From assembly GCA_040399685.1 (NCBI GenBank), contig JBBART010000016.1, forward strand, positions 49,550 to 113,549: a stretch of 64,000 bases of DNA, written 5' to 3'. The notes beneath the pieces are model-generated. The model saw only the letters and a program-made list of their open reading frames with translations. It searched no databases and was not told the origin of the DNA. The DNA is from CAIQQQ01 sp040399685 (GTDB lineage: Bacteria; Pseudomonadota; Alphaproteobacteria; Acetobacterales; Acetobacteraceae). Each line of letters starts with the position of its first letter. The first letter of the stretch is position 1. Below, in pieces: positions 44,255 through 53,024 of the stretch. Both the position numbers and the translations under genes were made by a program.

Positions 44255-45526
44255 CTAAGCCACGAGAATTGCGCGAATGTCGTTGACGTTGGTCAGCGTG
44301 GGGCCAGTTCGGATAAGGTCGCCGGTGGCATCGAACAGGGTGTAGCTGTCATGGGCGGTAAGCACTGCGCGCGGGTCGATTCCCAGGGCGCGGGCGCGGG
44401 AAAGCGTGTCGGGCGTCACGATGGCGCCGGCGGCGTCTTCGGTGCCGTCGATGCCGTCGGTGTCACCGGCGGCAGCCCAGATGTTGGGGGCGCCCGCCAG
44501 GGTGACGGCCAGTGCCAGCAGGAACTCGGTGTTGCGGCCGCCGCGACCGGCGGGGCCGTGGCCGATGCTGACGGTGGTCTCGCCGCCGGACAGCAGGAGG
44601 GCGGGAGGCGCGACCGGCTGGCCGTGGGTGCGGATGGAGCGGGCGATTCCGGCCATGACGATGCCCAGCTCCCGGCTTTCGCCTTCCAGCGCATCACCCA
44701 GGATGATGGGGGTGATCCCGTGGGCGCGGGCCGTGTTGGCGGCGGCGTCCAGCGCCATTGCGGGCGTGGCGATCATGCGGAAGCTGGCATGGGGGAGTTC
44801 GCCGGGCTTGGCTGTCTCTAACCCCTGGTCCATCCAGGCGATCATGCCGGCGGAGGGAGCGATACCATAGCGTGACAAAAGCGCCATCGCGTCGGCGAAT
44901 GTGGTGGGGTCCGGCACGGTGGGGCCGGAGGCGATGACAGCGGGATCGTCGCCCGGAACGTCGCTGATGGCCAGCGTGACCACGCGGGCAGGGGCCGCGC
45001 GCTGGGCCAGCCTGCCGCCCTTGATGGCGGAGAGATGCTTGCGCACGCAGTTCATCTCGCCAATCGTCGCACCGCTGGCCAGCAAGGCGCGGTTGATCGA
45101 TTGCTTGTCCGCAAGGCTAAGGCCGGGTGCGGGCAGCGCCATGAGGGCCGAGCCACCGCCAGAGATCAGCGCGATCACCAGGTCGTTCGCCGAAAGGCCC
45201 GTGACGGTTTCCAGCATCCGCCCAGCGGCGATCTCGCTGTTGGCGTCAGGCACCGGGTGTGAGGATTCCATCACTTCGATGCGCTGTGTCGGCACGGCAT
45301 GGCCATAGCGCGTGACCACGAGGCCGGACATGTCGACATCTGGCCAGGCCGCTTCCAGTGCGGCTGCCATCGAGGCGGCCGATTTCCCGCAGCCAACCAC
45401 GATGCAACGGCCGGTGGGTTTGGGCGGAAGATGGTCTTTCAGCATCACACGCGGGTCCGCCGCAGCCACGGCAGCGTCAAACACATCGCGCAACAGCGCC
45501 CGCGCTGTGTCGTCATTGAAATTCAT
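44255..45526 (-). CDS. ttuD: Glycerate 2-kinase (GckA/TtuD, MOFRL family)
   Basis: A 423-residue enzyme phosphorylating D-glycerate to 2-phosphoglycerate; older names call it hydroxypyruvate reductase TtuD. Features: VVGCGKSAASMAAALE (nucleotide-binding loop), LISGGGSALMALPAPGLSL (family hallmark), and the C-terminal MOFRL domain with LLLSGGETTVSIGHGPAGRGGRNTEFLLALA (in parts) and GDTDGIDGTEDAAGA. The ribosome site AGGGAGGAT is 5 bases before the ATG. The pair ttuD-pyk is common in alphaproteobacteria and links tartrate/glyoxylate/glycerate use to pyruvate. Confidence 0.95.
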   Translation of the reverse strand: MNFNDDTARALLRDVFDAAVAAADPRVMLKDHLPPKPTGRCIVVGCGKSAASMAAALEAAWPDVDMSGLVVTRYGHAVPTQRIEVMESSHPVPDANSEIAAGRMLETVTGLSANDLVIALISGGGSALMALPAPGLSLADKQSINRALLASGATIGEMNCVRKHLSAIKGGRLAQRAAPARVVTLAISDVPGDDPAVIASGPTVPDPTTFADAMALLSRYGIAPSAGMIAWMDQGLETAKPGELPHASFRMIATPAMALDAAANTARAHGITPIILGDALEGESRELGIVMAGIARSIRTHGQPVAPPALLLSGGETTVSIGHGPAGRGGRNTEFLLALAVTLAGAPNIWAAAGDTDGIDGTEDAAGAIVTPDTLSRARALGIDPRAVLTAHDSYTLFDATGDLIRTGPTLTNVNDIRAILVA

Positions 45527-45607
45527 TTTATATCCTCCCTCGCATGACTATGGCGAAACCATGGCGACGACGCCATCTATGCCGCAGTGCACAAGGGACG
45601 ATTTCTA

Positions 45608-45919
45608 ATGAGCAAGCCTGATATTGACGCTGCCACCACAACCGAACTCGAAGCAGCGGCTTTTCGCACACTGGTCGAACATTTGCGGGGCCGCAGCGAC
45701 GTTCAGAATATCGACATGATGAATCTGGCCGGATTTTGCCGCAACTGCCTCAGCCGCTGGTACCGCGAGGCCGCTGAAACGCGTGGGATCGCGTTGGCCG
45801 ATCCCGATGCGCGGGAGATCATCTACGGCATGCCCTACAAGGAATGGCAGGCCCAGAACCAGACGCAAGCTTCGCCCGAGCAGATGTCGGCCTTTGCCGC
45901 GTCAAGCCACTCTGGTTAA
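45608..45919 (+). CDS. DUF1244 family protein
   Basis: A 103-residue soluble protein. The DUF1244 core is visible: AAFRTLVEHLRGRSDVQNIDMMNLAGFCRNCLSRWYREAAE (in parts, 20-60) with the invariant CRNC pair, and GMPYKEWQAQ near 79-88. AAGGGA lies 9 bases before the ATG. Function is not established. Members are widespread in proteobacteria and usually sit near gapR-type or housekeeping genes; here gapR is the next gene. Confidence 0.88.
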   Translation: MSKPDIDAATTTELEAAAFRTLVEHLRGRSDVQNIDMMNLAGFCRNCLSRWYREAAETRGIALADPDAREIIYGMPYKEWQAQNQTQASPEQMSAFAASSHSG

Positions 45920-45961
45920 GCGACGCCATAGCCATTAGGCTGGCCAGCCATTGACCAGATT

Positions 45962-45989
45962 GGGGGTGCGGCGCTACGTCCGCGCCCCC
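45962..45989. terminator. Hairpin between DUF1244 gene and gapR
   Basis: GGGGGTGCGG (45962-45971) pairs with CCGCGCCCCC (45980-45989), one G-U pair, 8-base loop, followed by ATTGCATT. It lies 42 bases beyond the DUF1244 stop and 21 before the gapR start; likely a terminator, without a long T run. Confidence 0.55.
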
Positions 45990-46009
45990 ATTGCATTCAG
46001 GAACTCCCC

Positions 46010-46300
46010 ATGGCCGACGAAGCAGGCGCCCCAAGCGGCGCCAACGACACCCAGGACAACGCCCAGTGGGGCAACATCGCCGCCGATCGGCTGCGCAGCC
46101 TCATCGAGCGGATTGAACGCCTTGAGGAGGAGCGCAAGGCTCTCTCCAGTGATATCAAGGACATCTACGCTGAATCCAAGAGCGCCGGCTTCGATCCGAA
46201 GGTCATTCGCAAGTTGATCAGCATCCGCAAGCAAGAGCCGTCGGATGTCGAGGAGCAGGAGACCCTGCTCGACGTCTATCGCCGTGCGCTGGGCATGTAA
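46010..46300 (+). CDS. gapR: GapR family DNA-binding protein (DUF2312)
   Basis: A 96-residue nucleoid protein. The DUF2312 core runs from about 25 to 92: AADRLRSLIERIERLEEERKALSSDIKDIYAESKSAGFDPKVIRKLI in parts, with the coiled-coil and the C-terminal LLDVYRRALG. In Caulobacter GapR clamps overtwisted AT-rich DNA ahead of replication and transcription forks. AGGA is 8 bases before the ATG. Length matches the family. Confidence 0.95.
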   Translation: MADEAGAPSGANDTQDNAQWGNIAADRLRSLIERIERLEEERKALSSDIKDIYAESKSAGFDPKVIRKLISIRKQEPSDVEEQETLLDVYRRALGM

Positions 46301-48082
46301 TTGGGTGGGCGTGATCTGACCGCGCCCACGACACCTCCGCCGCAGCGCGCCAATGTGGGCGCGTTGCGGCTGTTGCTGCCGTATCTAAGGCCCTACCGGC
46401 GCCAGGTGATTGGTGCGTGGGTGTCGTTGGCGGTGGCGGCTGCTTTGATGCTGGGCGTGGGCCAGGGCCTGCGTCTGTTGATCGACAAGGGTTTTTCGGC
46501 TGGCAATGCCGGCCAGTTGAACGCGGCGGCCGGCGTGATGTTCGCCGTTGTGGCCATGCTGGGCGTGGCCACCTACAGTCGGTTTATGCTGGTGTCCTGG
46601 CTTGGCGAGCGGAGTGCGGCGGATATTCGCCGCGATTTGTTCAATCATGTGATCTCGCTGTCGCCGGCATTTTTCGAGACGGCGCGCACCGGCGACATTC
46701 TGGCGCGCATGACCGCTGATATCGCCGTGTTGCAGGCGCTGGTCGGCTCGGCAGTGTCTCAATATTTGCGTAATGCCATCATGATGCTGGGGGCGGCGGC
46801 GATGCTGCTGATCACCAGCGCCAAGCTGGCCGGCATCGTGCTGCTGGTGGTGCCGTTCGTGGTGGCGCCGCTGATTTTCTTTGGGCGCCGTGAACGCAAA
46901 CTGTCGCGCGCGGCGCAGGAGAGGGTGGCGGATCTGGGGGCTGCCGCCGAGGAATCACTGGCTGGGCTGCGCACGGTGCAGGCGTTCACGCATGAGGCGA
47001 TTGCCCGGACAGAATTCGCCGCTGCGGTGGAACGCTCGGTCGCCACCGCCCTGGCCCGTGTGCGCACGCGGGCAGCGTTGATTCTGTTGGTGATCATTCT
47101 CGGCTTCGGCGCCATCACGTTTTCGTTGTGGGTGGGCGGGCGCGATGTGATCGCCGGGCGCATCACCGGCGGCGATCTGTCGGCGTTCGTATTCTACGCC
47201 ATCCTGCTGGCCTCGGCAGGGGCGACCATGAGCGAGTTGTGGGGAGAGGTGCAGCGCGCCGCCGGGGCCGCCGAGCGTGTGGCCGAACTGCTCGCCGAAA
47301 TCCCCGCCATTCGCGCTCCCGCAGCGCCCGCTTTGTTGCCGCCGCCGCAAGGAGCGGTGGCGTTTGAGGGCGTGACGTTCCGCTATCCGGCACGACCGGA
47401 CATCCCCGCGTTGGCCGATCTCACGCTGCACATCGCACCCGGCGAGACGGTGGCCATCGTCGGCCCATCCGGCGCCGGCAAGACCACATTGTTCCAGTTG
47501 CTGCTGCGCTTCTACGACCCGCAATCAGGCGTGGTGCGGATGGATGGGGTGGACATCGCCACCGTCGATCCGCAGGCGTTGCGCGCCCGCATCGGGCTGG
47601 TGTCGCAAGATCCGCTGATCTTCAGCGTCTCGGCGCGCGAGAACATCCGCTACGGCAGGCCTGATGCCACCGATGACGAGGTGCTCGCCGCCGCCCGCGC
47701 CGCGAACGCCGCGTTTCTGGAAGATCTGCCGCAGGGCCTGGACACATATCTGGGCGAGAAGGGCGTGCGCCTGTCCGGCGGTCAACGCCAGCGCATCGCC
47801 ATCGCCCGCGCCATTCTGCGCGATCCGCCGGTGTTGCTGCTGGATGAGGCGACCTCGGCATTGGATGCCGAAGCCGAGCATGCAGTGCAGGAGGCGTTGT
47901 CCACCTTGGCCGTGGGTCGCACCACGCTGGTGGTGGCGCATCGGTTGCCCACTGTCCGCCACGCCGACCGGATCGTGGTGATCGATGCCGGGCGGGTGGT
48001 GGAGACGGGCACGCACGTCGAACTGGTCGAGGCGGGCGGGCTTTATGCGCGTCTGGCGGCGTTGCAGTTCACCGACGCGTAG
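46301..48082 (+). CDS. ABC exporter with fused TM and ATPase domains (MsbA/LmrA-like)
   Basis: A 593-residue half-transporter that dimerises in the inner membrane. Six TM helices (about 25-315), then the ATPase: Walker A GPSGAGKTT (about 387-395), signature LSGGQRQRIAIARAIL, Walker B VLLLDEATSALD, H-loop VVAHRLPT. The coupling segment QERVADLGAAAEESLAGLRTVQAF is typical of lipid/drug exporters. The start is taken as the TTG directly after the gapR stop; a GTG at 46355 is an alternative. Substrate unknown. Confidence 0.9.
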   Translation: MGGRDLTAPTTPPPQRANVGALRLLLPYLRPYRRQVIGAWVSLAVAAALMLGVGQGLRLLIDKGFSAGNAGQLNAAAGVMFAVVAMLGVATYSRFMLVSWLGERSAADIRRDLFNHVISLSPAFFETARTGDILARMTADIAVLQALVGSAVSQYLRNAIMMLGAAAMLLITSAKLAGIVLLVVPFVVAPLIFFGRRERKLSRAAQERVADLGAAAEESLAGLRTVQAFTHEAIARTEFAAAVERSVATALARVRTRAALILLVIILGFGAITFSLWVGGRDVIAGRITGGDLSAFVFYAILLASAGATMSELWGEVQRAAGAAERVAELLAEIPAIRAPAAPALLPPPQGAVAFEGVTFRYPARPDIPALADLTLHIAPGETVAIVGPSGAGKTTLFQLLLRFYDPQSGVVRMDGVDIATVDPQALRARIGLVSQDPLIFSVSARENIRYGRPDATDDEVLAAARAANAAFLEDLPQGLDTYLGEKGVRLSGGQRQRIAIARAILRDPPVLLLDEATSALDAEAEHAVQEALSTLAVGRTTLVVAHRLPTVRHADRIVVIDAGRVVETGTHVELVEAGGLYARLAALQFTDA

Positions 48083-48085
48083 GCG

Positions 48086-48703
48086 TCACTCGCCGCGCAA
48101 CGCCCAGGCCGCGCGGGCGGCAGGACGGGCGAGGGCTGCTTCGTAGTAGGCGCGCACATGGGGAAAATCGGCCAGGGCTTGCGGCGTGAAGCGCAGGTAG
48201 AACAGGCAGGTGACCACATTCAAATCCGCCACCGTGAAGCGACCGCCCACGAGGTGGCCGTGACTGGCCAGATGCGCTTCCAGTGTTGCGAGGGGGGCGG
48301 CCACCTTGGTCAACGCCTCCTGCACCAGTTCTGGCTTGCGATCGGCGGGCGCATACATCGATGTGTGGTACATCGTCACCATCGCTGGCGGCTCCACCTC
48401 GGTGGCGGACCAGAAGCTCCAGCTCAGCATCTGGCCTTCCTCGGACAGATCAGCGGGCGCCAACGGCCCACCATGGCGTCGTGCGAAGTATAGATTGATC
48501 GCCAGCGATTGAGACAGCACCAGCCCGTCATCGTCGATGGCCGGGATCTGGCCTTTCGGGTTGATCGCCAGGAACGCTTCGTTGCGACAGCCATCCGGGC
48601 CGAAGCCGGTTTCCACATGCGTGTAGGGAATTTTCAGCTCGTTCGCCATCCAGAGTGTGCGGATGGCACGGGATTTCGGGACGCCATAAATGGTGAGTGT
48701 CAT
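48086..48703 (-). CDS. Glutathione S-transferase family protein (first of tandem pair)
   Basis: A 205-residue protein. Thioredoxin-like N-terminal domain (about 1-78; LTIYGVPKSRAIRTLWMANEL, then the GSH-site NPKGQIPAIDDDGLVLSQSLAINLYFAR with cis-Pro and Glu/Gln-Ser pair) and an all-helical C-terminal domain (about 85-200). Substrate unknown. 37 bases separate it from the second GST gene upstream on the same strand. Confidence 0.88.
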   Translation of the reverse strand: MTLTIYGVPKSRAIRTLWMANELKIPYTHVETGFGPDGCRNEAFLAINPKGQIPAIDDDGLVLSQSLAINLYFARRHGGPLAPADLSEEGQMLSWSFWSATEVEPPAMVTMYHTSMYAPADRKPELVQEALTKVAAPLATLEAHLASHGHLVGGRFTVADLNVVTCLFYLRFTPQALADFPHVRAYYEAALARPAARAAWALRGE

Positions 48704-48740
48704 TGATCTTCTTTCTCGGTGCAGTGGTGCAAGGCGGGCT

Positions 48741-49367
48741 TCAGGTGATCACAATCGCCACGTGCTTGTGGAAGGCGGGGCGTGCCAGCAGGCGCTGATA
48801 CCAGGCGCTCAGATGCGGCGTGTCGGGCCGTCCTGGAATGTCCAGGTTGAGCCAACGGTGCACATGCACGCCGAAGGTCATGTCCGCGAGGGAGAAGGCG
48901 TCGGTGGCAATGTTGGCCTGATGCGCCAGACGGGCATCGAGAAGGGCCCAGATCTTGGCCGCCTCGGCGATGGCTGCGGTGATGGCGGCATTGTCGCGTT
49001 TTTCCGGGGGCGTGCGGACCAGGCCCTGGAACACCACCGATTGCGGCCGGTTGATGGCGGTCTGCTGGAAATCCATCCACATTTCCACGCAGGCGCGGGC
49101 CTTGGGTTCGGTGGGGTAAAGGGCGGTTTCAGTCGCGTGAGCGTTGCAGAGATAGCGCAGGATGACGTTGCTTTCGAACAACGCGAAGCCGTCATCCTCC
49201 AGGCTCGGCACCACGCCCAGCGGGTTCATGGCGCGGTATTCGGCGGTGGCGGTGCCGCCGAACGGACCGCCGACATCAACGCGATCATAGCCGAGGCCCA
49301 ACTCCTCCAGCAGCCAGATCACCTTCATCACATTGCTGGAATTGGCCCGGCCCCAAAGCTTGATCAT
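48741..49367 (-). CDS. Glutathione S-transferase family protein (second of tandem pair)
   Basis: A 208-residue GST. N-terminal domain IKLWGRANSSNVMKVIWLLEELG with the catalytic-region Ser/Asn pair, and the GSH-binding NPLGVVPSLEDDGFALFESNVILRYL. The C-terminal helical domain ends in WYQRLLARPAFHKHV, a frequent ending in theta/beta-like bacterial GSTs. GGGGGA sits 6 bases before the ATG. It is upstream in the pair with the gene at 48086. The two are only moderately alike, so they are old paralogues. Confidence 0.9.
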   Translation of the reverse strand: MIKLWGRANSSNVMKVIWLLEELGLGYDRVDVGGPFGGTATAEYRAMNPLGVVPSLEDDGFALFESNVILRYLCNAHATETALYPTEPKARACVEMWMDFQQTAINRPQSVVFQGLVRTPPEKRDNAAITAAIAEAAKIWALLDARLAHQANIATDAFSLADMTFGVHVHRWLNLDIPGRPDTPHLSAWYQRLLARPAFHKHVAIVIT

Positions 49368-49456
49368 CGTTTTTCCCCCAATTCCGCGGCAGGCTAGGCG
49401 AGGTGCCGCAGGGCCGCAACTTGCTGGAATCCAACGTTGCGATCATATCCCTCCGC

Positions 49457-49957
49457 ATGATGATCCCTCGGCTTCGGTTCGCCCTTCTCATTTGTGCCAT
49501 CGCATCTGCCGCGGCCGTCGGGCTGGCGCTGGCGTCGGAGCGCTATGGCGGGCTGGTGCCATGCGCGCTGTGCCTGGTGGAGCGCTGGCCGTATCGGATT
49601 GCCGCCGGCTTGGCGCTGTTCGGCCTGGTGCTGCCGCGCTTTTGGGCCTGGGTTGTGCTGGTGTTGTGTATCGTGGTGTTGCTCGGGGCAGCCGGCGCCG
49701 GGTTTGTGCATATGGGCGTTGAGCACGGCTGGTGGCCCAGCCCGCTGCCGGAATGCATGGCGCCGAATTTGTCTGGCCTGTCGATTTCCGAGCGGCTGGC
49801 CCGGATGCCGGCCCGGCCGTCCAAGCCGTGCGACGAGCCGACCTACCTGATCCCGTTCCTGCCGGTCTCGATGGCGGAGATGAACGTGATTTTCGCCCTG
49901 GCGCTTGCGTCAGGCCTCGCCATCTTTGCACTACGCAACCGCAGGAGCATGTCGTGA
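49457..49957 (+). CDS. dsbB: DsbB-type disulfide bond formation protein
   Basis: A 166-residue four-TM inner-membrane protein that reoxidises DsbA and passes electrons to ubiquinone. First Cys pair CALC (Cys36, Cys39) in the conserved PCALCLVERWPY context; the second periplasmic pair is Cys100 and Cys125. The C-terminus ends with a basic tail. Start at ATG 49457; no good ribosome site is visible, and ATG 49460 is next to it. The gene overlaps coq7 by 4 bases (GTGA). Confidence 0.92.
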   Translation: MMIPRLRFALLICAIASAAAVGLALASERYGGLVPCALCLVERWPYRIAAGLALFGLVLPRFWAWVVLVLCIVVLLGAAGAGFVHMGVEHGWWPSPLPECMAPNLSGLSISERLARMPARPSKPCDEPTYLIPFLPVSMAEMNVIFALALASGLAIFALRNRRSMS

Positions 49958-50496
49958 GCCAGGCCAATCTTCCAGGAGACATCACGCCCCGCGCCGATCT
50001 GGAACGAATGATCCGTGTCGATCACGCAGGCGAGACCGCTGCGGCGCAAATCTATGCCGGCCAGATTGCAGTGCTCGGGCGTGGGCCGATGGGCGATGTC
50101 TTGCGCCACATGAAGGCGCAGGAGCAGGTGCATCTGGACACATTTTCGGCCCTTATCGTCGATCGCCGGGTGCGCCCCACGGCCATGCTGCCCTTGTGGA
50201 ACATCGCGGCCTTTGCCCTGGGCGCCATCACGGCGCGCATGGGGGAGAAGGCGGCCATGGCCTGCACGGTGGCGGTTGAGGAGACGATCGACGCGCATTA
50301 TGCAGCGCAAACGGCGCGGCTGGGCGATGATGAGGCCGAACTGCGCACCACGATCGAGGTGTTTCGGGCGGAGGAGCTGGAACACCGCGATATCGGCCTG
50401 GACAATGGCGCCGAGCAGGCTTTCGCGTATCGGTTGCTGACGCGGGTGATCAAGGTTGGATGCAAGGCGGCGATTGAGATTTCAGAACGGATTTGA
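49954..50496 (+). CDS. coq7: Demethoxyubiquinone hydroxylase COQ7
   Basis: A 180-residue di-iron, membrane-bound monooxygenase catalysing the last hydroxylation of ubiquinone. Di-iron ligands by family: Glu27 (DHAGE), Glu57 and His60 (EQVH), Glu109 (VEE), Glu141 and His144 (EELEH). GTG start with AGGAG 7 bases upstream, overlapping the dsbB stop. The coupling of a quinone-using enzyme and a quinone-making enzyme is biologically sensible. Confidence 0.95.
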   Translation: MSQANLPGDITPRADLERMIRVDHAGETAAAQIYAGQIAVLGRGPMGDVLRHMKAQEQVHLDTFSALIVDRRVRPTAMLPLWNIAAFALGAITARMGEKAAMACTVAVEETIDAHYAAQTARLGDDEAELRTTIEVFRAEELEHRDIGLDNGAEQAFAYRLLTRVIKVGCKAAIEISERI

Positions 50497-50512
50497 TGGG
50501 CGAGTCATATCT

Positions 50513-50552
50513 GGCGTTCCCCGACCTACAGGACCGCAGGTCGGGCAACGCC
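50513..50552. terminator. Long hairpin between convergent coq7 and HNH genes
   Basis: A 15-bp stem with one internal mismatch (50513-50527 and 50538-50552; the inner 8 bp are CCCGACCT and AGGTCGGG) around a 10-base loop. It lies 16 bases beyond the coq7 stop. No T run; probably acts on transcripts from both sides. Confidence 0.5.
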
Positions 50553-50566
50553 CGACGCCAAAACCC

Positions 50567-51127
50567 TCAAGATTCCAGCTCAGAATCCCAGTAAAGATAA
50601 TCACGCCAACTCACATGCAGGAAGTTCGGCGGAAATCCCCGACCGTTATCCTGCAATTCCCAGGTGCTTGGCTGGCGTGCGATCTTACGGGGGTGCATCC
50701 GGCATTCGCGCGGCAGGGCCGAGCCTTTTCGCAGATTGCATGGCCCGCACGCGGTCACCACGTTCTCCCACGTGGTGCGGCCGCCGCGGGAGCGGGGGAT
50801 GACGTGGTCAAATGTCAGGTTCGGCGCCGGTTCGCGCTCACCACAATACTGGCATTCGAATGCGTCCCGCAGGAACACGTTGAAGCGGGTAAAGGCCGGC
50901 TTGCGGGCGGCAGGGATATAGTCTTTCAGCGCGATCACGCTGGGCAGGCGCATACACATCGAAGGTGAGTGCACCTCGGTTTCGTACTCGTTCAGAACCG
51001 AGACCCGATCCAGGAAGACAGCCTTCACCGCGTCTTGCCACGACCACACCGAGAGGGGGAAATAAGAAAGCGGCCGGAAATCCGCGTTCAGAACAAGAGC
51101 TGGAAAATGCTGTCCGCCGTCTGGCAA
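50567..51127 (-). CDS. HNH endonuclease family protein
   Basis: A 186-residue protein of a conserved alphaproteobacterial HNH group. Zinc/HNH region about 90-140: CQYCG, then LTFDHVIPRSRGG (catalytic His) and TWENVVTACGPCNLRKG (second CxxC and Asn). N-terminal ALVLNADFRPLSYFPLSVW is conserved in this group. The start is a TTG with AAGGGAG 6 bases upstream, and no ATG is closer. It is a host-type standalone HNH gene; no restriction or phage genes are adjacent. Confidence 0.88.
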   Translation of the reverse strand: MPDGGQHFPALVLNADFRPLSYFPLSVWSWQDAVKAVFLDRVSVLNEYETEVHSPSMCMRLPSVIALKDYIPAARKPAFTRFNVFLRDAFECQYCGEREPAPNLTFDHVIPRSRGGRTTWENVVTACGPCNLRKGSALPRECRMHPRKIARQPSTWELQDNGRGFPPNFLHVSWRDYLYWDSELES

Positions 51128-51273
51128 AAGCTGCTCCCTTGCGGGCGGGACGCAAGACCTTGGGTGCTTTCAGTCAGCCAGCCCAAGACCTTGGAGCGCC
51201 GCCATCAACTGTATCGTATATTGCACCTGCCTGGGCCCGTCGCAAGTCAGCCATGCATTGTTTCACGCCAGCG

Positions 51274-51915
51274 TCATAAAGTCTGAAATCCGCGCTGCAG
51301 CGCCAGGGCGCCGGCAGATATCCCAGCCTCGTCGATACCGTGCTCCAGGTCCGGGCAAAACAGCGCCTGCACCGGGATTTTGGCTGCTTGCAGGGCAAGG
51401 GTCGCATCACGCGAGCGTTGCGCCGGCACAACGGCATCATCCTCGCCATGCACCAGCAGCACGGGAGGGCGGGTTATCACCTCGCCGAGTCGCTCCGGCG
51501 CCAGCAAGGCGCCGGAGAATGCCAGGATGGCGCGCGGCGCCGCGCTGCGACGCAGGCCGACATGCAGCGCCATCATCGCACCCTGGCTGAAGCCCATCAG
51601 GGCATAGTCGGCAATGGCGAGGCGGGCCAGTTCGGCATCGATAAAACGGTCCAGCCAGTCCCGCGCCGCATCTGCCCCTGCAGCGCGGGCGGCGTCTGTG
51701 CGGTCCCACAAGGCGAACCATTGCCGGCCGAACCCGGCCTCGGCATAGGGTTCCGGGGCGTGCGGCGCCACGAACACGGCGTTCGGCAAAGCGGGCGCCC
51801 AGCTTGGGGCGAGGTCGATCAAGTCGGCACCGTCCGCGCCGAGGCCATGCAACAGCACCACGAGTTGGGTGGCGGCGCCCTCGGCAGGCCCCCAGCGCAT
51901 CGCGTCATCAGGCAT
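51274..51915 (-). CDS. Phospholipase/carboxylesterase family hydrolase
   Basis: A 213-residue serine hydrolase of the acyl-protein thioesterase/carboxylesterase class. Catalytic triad: Ser110 in GFSQG, Asp160 in HGEDDAVVP, His192 in LEHGID; the oxyanion loop is HGLGADGADL. The ATG at 51915 has GGAG 8 bases upstream; the frame runs further upstream without a natural start. It is divergent from gluQ (169-base gap). Confidence 0.92.
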   Translation of the reverse strand: MPDDAMRWGPAEGAATQLVVLLHGLGADGADLIDLAPSWAPALPNAVFVAPHAPEPYAEAGFGRQWFALWDRTDAARAAGADAARDWLDRFIDAELARLAIADYALMGFSQGAMMALHVGLRRSAAPRAILAFSGALLAPERLGEVITRPPVLLVHGEDDAVVPAQRSRDATLALQAAKIPVQALFCPDLEHGIDEAGISAGALALQRGFQTL

Positions 51916-52084
51916 CGGGCGGCTCCATACATGCGGATCGGACGGACAGCGTCTGGTCGGATGGTGTGCCGTTGGCGGGCCAAGAAGGCAATTGTTCAGT
52001 GGCGGGCGGTGGGGGTGTATAACCGGGATGGATGCCGGTCCTTGCGGTCGGCATTGCCATTCTGGGCGAAACCGAGGCCACGAC

Positions 52085-52912
52085 ATGACCATCACACGCT
52101 TCGCGCCCAGCCCGACCGGCCACCTGCATCTGGGCAGCGCCTATGCGGCCTGGTTCGCCTGGCAACGGGCGCGCGCCGCAGGAGGGCAATTTCTGCTGCG
52201 GATCGAAGACATCGACACCCAGCGGTGCCGCACGGACTACACCGACGCGCTCATCACCGACCTCGACTGGCTGGGGCTCGACTGGGACGGGCCGGTTCGG
52301 GTGCAGACCGAGCATCTGGGCGATTATCGCGCAGCGCTCGACGGGCTGAAGCGCCGGGGGTTGGTTTATCCCTGCTTCTGTTCACGCGCCGACATCGCGG
52401 CTGCCGGCTCCGCCGCGCATGGTCCGGAAGGGCCGATTTACCCCGGAACATGCCGCCATGTGTCGCCCGAATGCCGGGCGGTGCGCGTGGCGTGCGAACC
52501 CCATGCGTGGCGTTTGGATATGCAAGCGGCACTGGCCCAGATCGACGCGCCGTTGGTGTTCACCGAACACGGCGAGATCCGAGTTTGCGATCCTGCCCGA
52601 TTCGGCGATGTGGTGCTGGAGCGTCGGGATACGCCGGGCAGCTATCATCTGTGCGTGACGCATGACGACTGGCTGCAAGGCGTGACGCTGGTCACGCGTG
52701 GCGAGGATTTGCTGGAGACGACAGAACTGCACCGCCTGATCCAGGCGCTGATGGGCTGGCCGGCGCCTGCCTATGCGCATCACGTCCTGCTGCGGGACGC
52801 AACGGGCCAGCGCCTCGCCAAGCGCGATGCCGCGACATCGGTGCACGTGCTGCGGGCTTCCGGTGCGACGGCGGACGCGGTGCGGGCACTGGCGGGAATC
52901 CCAGGCCTGTAG
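52085..52912 (+). CDS. gluQ: Glutamyl-Q tRNA(Asp) synthetase
   Basis: A 275-residue truncated glutamyl-tRNA synthetase-like enzyme that attaches glutamate to the queuosine of tRNA-Asp. HIGH-like motif GHLHLG near 12-17, LLRIEDIDTQRCR, zinc-site CFCSRADI and YPGTCR, KMSKS-like LAKRDAAT near the end. The anticodon-binding domain of full-length GluRS is absent, as expected. Start ATG 52085 with GAGG 7 bases upstream. The queuosine substrate depends on the QueC pathway, also in this window. Confidence 0.95.
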   Translation: MTITRFAPSPTGHLHLGSAYAAWFAWQRARAAGGQFLLRIEDIDTQRCRTDYTDALITDLDWLGLDWDGPVRVQTEHLGDYRAALDGLKRRGLVYPCFCSRADIAAAGSAAHGPEGPIYPGTCRHVSPECRAVRVACEPHAWRLDMQAALAQIDAPLVFTEHGEIRVCDPARFGDVVLERRDTPGSYHLCVTHDDWLQGVTLVTRGEDLLETTELHRLIQALMGWPAPAYAHHVLLRDATGQRLAKRDAATSVHVLRASGATADAVRALAGIPGL

Positions 52913-53024
52913 GGCTGATGCCTGAAGCGTGCTCGCCAGGTTGCTAGCGGATCATGACAGTTCTACGGTGCGCGCGGTTTTGCCCGATGTTCTTCACGCC
53001 CATCACCTTCAGACTGAGAGTTTC

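Noticed and set aside
50567..51127. HNH gene as part of a phage or restriction system
   Set aside because: No phage, methylase or specificity genes lie nearby; the protein belongs to a standalone conserved group.
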